Positions 5,905 to 8,467 of a stretch of DNA of 8,467 nucleotides are shown piece after piece (position 1 is the stretch's first letter; the number at the start of each line of letters is the position of its first letter). Both the position numbers and the translations under genes were made by a program. Under the pieces are notes generated by a model that saw nothing but the letters and a program-made list of their open reading frames with translations, was not told the origin of the DNA and made no database searches. Location: contig CAWEHT010000204.1 of NCBI GenBank assembly GCA_963808455.1, forward strand, positions 1 through 8,467, in the 5' to 3' direction. Origin of the DNA: CAWEHT01 sp963808455 (GTDB lineage Bacteria; Chloroflexota; Anaerolineae; CG2-30-64-16).

Positions 5905-6856
5905 TTATTCCATCGCGCCGAGGACCAGCGCCAGCAGCGCCATGCGCATCACGACGCCGTTGAAAGCTTCCTGCCAGTAGCGCGACCAGCGGGTGATGTC
6001 CACATCGGGCGGGATCTCGTCCATGCGAGGGAGCGAATGCAGCAGGATGGCATCCGATTTGCCCTTGCTGCTGAGCAGCTCACGGGTGATCTTGTAATTG
6101 GCCGGGGTCAGGCCGTGCTCGCCGGCTTCCTGCCGAGACTTGGTGTAGTCGGGCTGCACCACGGGTTCCACCAGGATCACGTCCGCATCGCCGATGCACT
6201 GTTCGACATGCTCGGCCTCTTTGAAGTTCAGGCTGTACTGGTTGAGCTCTTGCTTGAACTCGGGCAGCAACGACATCTCGGGTGGGGCCACATACGTGAT
6301 CGGGCAATCGAATTGGGTCAAAGCATACGACAGGGAGTGCATCGTGCGCATGCGCATGTCGCCGACGGCGACCCACTTCAGCCCGTCGAGGCGTCCCCGT
6401 TCGTGCCAGACGGTGTACAGGTCTGTCAGGATCTCGCGTGGGGTGCTCGCCCCAGCCATCGCCACCGTTGATGATCGGCACCGATGCCCACTTGGCCGCC
6501 TCCTGCGGCGCGCCCTGCTGGAAGTGGCGCATGACGATCACGTCGCCGTAGAACTCCAGCATTTTCACGGTGTCCTTGATCGACTCCTGATACCAGTCGC
6601 CGGCACGGGTCATCTTGGCATCGGAAAAGCCGGTCACATGGCCGCCTAGCCGGTGCATCGCCGCTTCGTGCGCCAGGCGGGTGCGGGTCGATGGCTGGTA
6701 GAAGGCGGTCACCAGCGTCTTCTCGGCCAGCATATTGCTGTTGCGCCGGTTGCGAGCGATCGGCTCCAGCTCGGCAGCGACTTCGAAGATCCGGAAGAAC
6801 TCGTTGCGCTCAAAATCCTTGAGCGAAAGGATGTCTCGACCCAGAAAGCTGCGCAT
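5905..6856 (-). pseudogene. Frameshifted aspartate carbamoyltransferase (PyrB)-like protein
   Basis: A second transcarbamoylase, by overall pattern closest to PyrB. Landmarks in the reconstructed 316-residue protein: STRTR (56-60), MRH (109-111), NGGDGWGEHPTQ (130-141), GDMRMRTMHSL (165-174), LHSLPRMDEIPPDVD (272-286) and a C-terminal NGVVMRMALLALVLG. The frame breaks at about 6435. Removing one coding-strand G there turns ACGCGAG into ACG-CAG and restores the invariant HPTQ plus the correct reading frame to the stop at 5905. By eye, PyrB Lys83/Lys84 of the 80s loop are replaced (GDWYQES, 86-92) and PyrB Arg229 is replaced by V232 (PVVQ), so the acceptor may not be aspartate. The ATG at 6856 has AGGGAGGG 6 nt upstream. 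It is the first gene after the regulator; the next carbamoyltransferase starts 15 nt on. No other pyr gene is near. Confidence 0.82.
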
Positions 6857-6864
6857 GATATTCC

Positions 6865-6871
6865 CTCCCTG
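6865..6871 (-). promoter_or_regulatory. Ribosome binding site of the PyrB-like gene
   Basis: The purine run GGGAGGG lies about 6-8 nt before the ATG at 6856. Its strength supports this start codon and the idea that a translated gene begins here despite the downstream frameshift. Confidence 0.6.
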
Positions 6872-6877
6872 TGGTTA

Positions 6878-6900
6878 GTATTAGCACTTCGCTTGTGCTA
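6878..6900 (-). promoter_or_regulatory. Operator-like palindrome at the start of the carbamoyl operon, with a possible -10 box
   Basis: TAGCAC (6882-6887) and GTGCTA (6895-6900) are perfect 6-bp arms around a 7-bp spacer, a 19-bp dyad 26-44 nt upstream of the first operon gene. On the minus strand a -10-like TAATAC (6883-6878) overlaps its edge; no good -35 is visible (weak GGGACC about 18 nt upstream). Symmetry, position and the adjacent GntR gene make this the best candidate operator for that regulator (inference). It is not a CIRCE element: the arms are too close together. Confidence 0.45.
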
Positions 6901-6909
6901 TGGTCCCTA

Positions 6910-6941
6910 TCCACGTCCCCGCGCCAGGGGCGCCACGTGGA
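6910..6941. terminator. GC-rich compound hairpin just after the gntR stop codon
   Basis: Outer arms TCCACGT (6910-6916) and ACGTGGA (6935-6941) enclose inner arms GCGCC (6921-6925) and GGCGC (6929-6933) around AGG. It starts 5 nt past the regulator's stop and ends 53 nt before the next ATG. There is no T-run after it, so it may be a weak terminator, an attenuating leader structure, or a second operator half with the neighbouring palindrome. Confidence 0.4.
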
Positions 6942-6946
6942 CAAGG

Positions 6947-7702
6947 TCAGCCTATCCGCCGCATGACGTGAAAACGAAAGAAGCCCGGCACGAAGTAGCT
7001 GGTCGAGTAGTCCACAACCCGCCCTTCGGTGGACTGAAGTTGGGCCGTCAGCTTGAGCAGGGGACCACCATTTTGCACCCGCAGGTGGCGTGCCAGCTCG
7101 GGCGAAGCGGGTTCGGCCGCCAGCTCGGTGCGCGAATGGGATAGCTGCGGCCACCCGCGCGCCAGGAACAGGTCCAGCACGGAGCCGCTGAAGTCGGCCT
7201 GCAATTCAGCCTGCCGCAGGTATTCTTGTGGCACTACGTCGGCCAGAAATGCCACGCGCTGGCTCTGCGCTTCGATCACACGTGTGACCTCGACGACATC
7301 TGCCGGCCTCTCGAGGCCAAGGCCGCCCAATTCGGGGACGCTGGCCGCCCGCTCGGCGACCATGAGGTTTTCCATCTGGGTGCTGAGGCCATTGCGCTCC
7401 GCGATACGTTCGATGCTCTCCAGGAGCTCCAGCCCGGTATCCAGCACCGGCTCAGGGCCGGCGACAAAGGTGCCTACGCCGTGCCGGCGCACGATCTTGC
7501 CCTCTTCTTCCAACAAGCGCAGCGCCTCGCGCAAGGTTGGGCGCGAGATGCCCCATCTTTGGGCAAGCTCGACCTCGGATGGCAGCCGGTCGCCGGGCGC
7601 GTAGCCCCCGCTGCGCAGCAAGTCACGGTAGGCCTCACTGGCCTGCACATAAAGTGGGCGCTGGTCGGCGCGCAAGCGGCCGCGGAGTACCATCAAAGCC
7701 AT
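6947..7702 (-). CDS. GntR-family transcriptional regulator with UTRA-type effector domain
   Basis: A DNA-binding repressor or activator controlled by a small molecule. Residues about 15-80 form the GntR winged helix: GDRLPSEVELAQRWGISRPTLREALRLLEEEGKIVRRHGVGTFV, with the recognition helix around SRPTLREALRLL. The rest, about 90-250, fits the HutC/FarR-type UTRA ligand-binding fold (VVEVTRVIEAQSQRVAFLADVVPQEYL, then a C-terminal VDYSTSYFVPGFFRFHVMRR strand pair). I chose the ATG at 7702 (251 residues). ATG 7693 has a better-spaced GAGG (9 nt), and an upstream TTG at 7759 also keeps the frame but lies at the predicted transcription start, so I reject it. The gene lies between a terminator and the carbamoyl operon on the same strand, implying local control and autoregulation. 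Confidence 0.93.
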   Translation of the reverse strand: MALMVLRGRLRADQRPLYVQASEAYRDLLRSGGYAPGDRLPSEVELAQRWGISRPTLREALRLLEEEGKIVRRHGVGTFVAGPEPVLDTGLELLESIERIAERNGLSTQMENLMVAERAASVPELGGLGLERPADVVEVTRVIEAQSQRVAFLADVVPQEYLRQAELQADFSGSVLDLFLARGWPQLSHSRTELAAEPASPELARHLRVQNGGPLLKLTAQLQSTEGRVVDYSTSYFVPGFFRFHVMRRIG

Positions 7703-7737
7703 CCTCGCAGGGCCTGTTGGCCCCTGCGCAGCACCTG

Positions 7738-7757
7738 GTTGTAAGAGGTCAAACAAC
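7738..7757. promoter_or_regulatory. Operator-like dyad at the gntR transcription start
   Basis: GTTGT (7738-7742) and ACAAC (7753-7757) are perfect 5-bp arms with a 10-bp spacer. The dyad begins where the promoter at 7765-7792 would start transcription, a typical place for autorepression. Its arms differ from the palindrome at 6882-6900, so both sites may not serve the same protein. Confidence 0.3.
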
Positions 7758-7764
7758 AAAGTTC

Positions 7765-7792
7765 ATTCTACTCCGATCCCGTGGAAAGGCAA
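7765..7792 (-). promoter_or_regulatory. Candidate promoter of the gntR gene
   Basis: On the minus strand TTGCCT (7792-7787, 4 of 6 to TTGACA) and TAGAAT (7770-7765, 5 of 6 to TATAAT) are separated by 16 nt. The pair lies directly after the upstream gene's terminator and would give a leader of about 55 nt before the ATG at 7702. Confidence 0.45.
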
Positions 7793-7804
7793 ATCTTCAG
7801 CCAC

Positions 7805-7841
7805 AAAAAATTCGCCAGGACAGCGCTGTCCTGGCGAATTT
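7805..7841 (-). terminator. Intrinsic terminator of the dehydrogenase gene
   Basis: A perfect 34-bp palindrome (7808-7841; arms AAATTCGCCAGGACAGC and its complement, no unpaired centre beyond the tight turn) runs into six T residues on the minus strand. It lies 39 nt after the TAA at 7881-7883. A minor inverted repeat, ACCTCC/GGAGGT (7845-7850 and 7862-7867), sits between them. The T-run exists only in the minus direction, so it terminates the dehydrogenase transcript and insulates gntR. Confidence 0.92.
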
Positions 7842-7880
7842 CACACCTCCTGTCCGTAGCGGGAGGTTTGCCGGCCCGTC

Positions 7881-8467
7881 TTACTTGGCCCAGCCGCGCA
7901 GCGCTACAGCGTCGGCAACGCGCTTGACCGCGACCAGATACGCCGCCAGCCGGTTGTGCGTCTTCTGGCTCTTGGCCATCTCATGTACGGCGTTATACGC
8001 CGTGGTCATCTTGGCGTCCAACCGCTGGTAGACTTCGTCGATCGGCCAGTAGAAGTTGTAAGCGTCCTGCACCTGCTCGAAGTAAGAGACGGTAACGCCA
8101 CCGGCGTTGCACAGGAAGTCAGGCAGCACGACAGCGCCCTTGTCAAAGAGGATGCAATCGGCTTCCGGCGTCGTGGGACCATTGGCCAGCTCGGCGACGA
8201 TCTGGGCCTTGATCCGGGCCGCATTATCCTGGGTGATCTGGTTTTCCATCGCGGCGGGGACCAGCACGTTGACGGGCAGCTCCAACAGCTCTTTGTTGGT
8301 GACGCTGTCGCATCCGGGCAGGCCGACTACGCTGCCGGTCTTTTCCTTCCACGCCATCGCCTGCTCGTAGCTGATGCCCTTCTGGTTGTAGACGCCGCCC
8401 TTGGAGTCGCTGATGGCAACTGTATTCAGGCCCAGGATCTCGCCGCCCAACTTGTGCGCGAACTGCC
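7881..8467 (-). CDS. Glutamate dehydrogenase (Glu/Leu/Phe/Val dehydrogenase family), C-terminal part
   Basis: The NAD(P)-binding half of an amino acid dehydrogenase, most likely glutamate dehydrogenase (glutamate to 2-oxoglutarate plus ammonia). About 195 residues are visible; the N-terminal substrate-binding half lies outside the window, so the true start is not seen. Landmarks in order: TVAISDSKGGVYNQKG (end of the Rossmann beta-alpha-beta with cofactor-selecting region), LPVNVLVPAAMENQIT, VAELANGPTTPEAD, VLPDFLCNAGGVTVSYFEQVQ and the C-terminal DEVYQRL and VADAVALRG helices. These are strongly conserved in the GDH family. It is a separate transcription unit ending in the terminator at 7805-7841. 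It could dispose of, or fix, ammonia released by the neighbouring carbamoyl-degrading genes, but the terminator argues against co-transcription. Confidence 0.93.
   Translation of the reverse strand, partial: QFAHKLGGEILGLNTVAISDSKGGVYNQKGISYEQAMAWKEKTGSVVGLPGCDSVTNKELLELPVNVLVPAAMENQITQDNAARIKAQIVAELANGPTTPEADCILFDKGAVVLPDFLCNAGGVTVSYFEQVQDAYNFYWPIDEVYQRLDAKMTTAYNAVHEMAKSQKTHNRLAAYLVAVKRVADAVALRGWAK

Noticed and set aside
6882..6900. CIRCE-type heat-shock operator (TTAGCACTC-N9-GAGTGCTAA)
   Set aside because: The TAGCAC/GTGCTA arms resemble CIRCE, but the spacing is 7 nt instead of 13 between these hexamers and the inner bases do not match; no heat-shock gene follows.

Overview
The window is GC-rich bacterial DNA. 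Every convincing gene lies on the minus strand, so transcription runs from high to low coordinates. Good Shine-Dalgarno sites precede several starts (GGAGG-type). The gene content fits an anaerobic or facultative heterotroph that ferments amino-acid-like or ureido compounds. A Chloroflexota (Anaerolineae-like) host is my best guess, but it is an impression, not something the sequence proves.

Layout in transcription order. (1) 8467-7881 is the C-terminal half of a Glu/Leu/Phe/Val-type dehydrogenase, closed by a textbook terminator whose stem is a perfect 34-bp palindrome (7808-7841). (2) 7702-6947 is a GntR-family repressor with a UTRA-type effector domain, with its own candidate promoter and operator-like dyads on both sides. 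(3) 6856-3936 is a tight run of a PyrB-like carbamoyltransferase, a YgeW/acetylornithine-transcarbamoylase-like 'knotted' carbamoyltransferase and a carbamate kinase. (4) 3921-2677 is a threonine-synthase-like PLP enzyme, 14 nt after the kinase. (5) 2575-2679 is a repeat-rich inverted-repeat element that supplies the stop codon of gene 4. (6) 2549-1089 is a second, unusual fold-type II PLP enzyme of 486 residues. (7) 1088-304 has no gene I can support, but holds several strong hairpins and operator-like dyads. (8) 303-7 is a small putative secreted protein with an excellent ribosome binding site.

Working model (inference). Genes 3, 4 and 6 look like a catabolic carbamoyl module, not a pyrimidine or arginine biosynthesis operon. 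A carbamoylated amino compound would be phosphorolysed by one or both transcarbamoylases. Carbamate kinase would harvest ATP from the carbamoyl phosphate, and the two PLP enzymes would process the released amino acid by elimination or replacement chemistry. The GntR regulator next door would sense the substrate or an intermediate. The nearest known parallel is the E. coli ygeW-ygeX-ygeY-hyuA-yqeA region linked to anaerobic purine/ureide breakdown, but ygeX, ygeY, hyuA, ssnA and ygfK are not seen here. The PyrB-like protein also appears to lack two aspartate-binding residues of true ATCase.

Both carbamoyltransferase genes carry a single-base frameshift as given. In each case a one-base correction restores a full-length, motif-perfect protein (316 and 326 residues). 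Sequencing or assembly error is therefore a serious possibility alongside real, recent inactivation.
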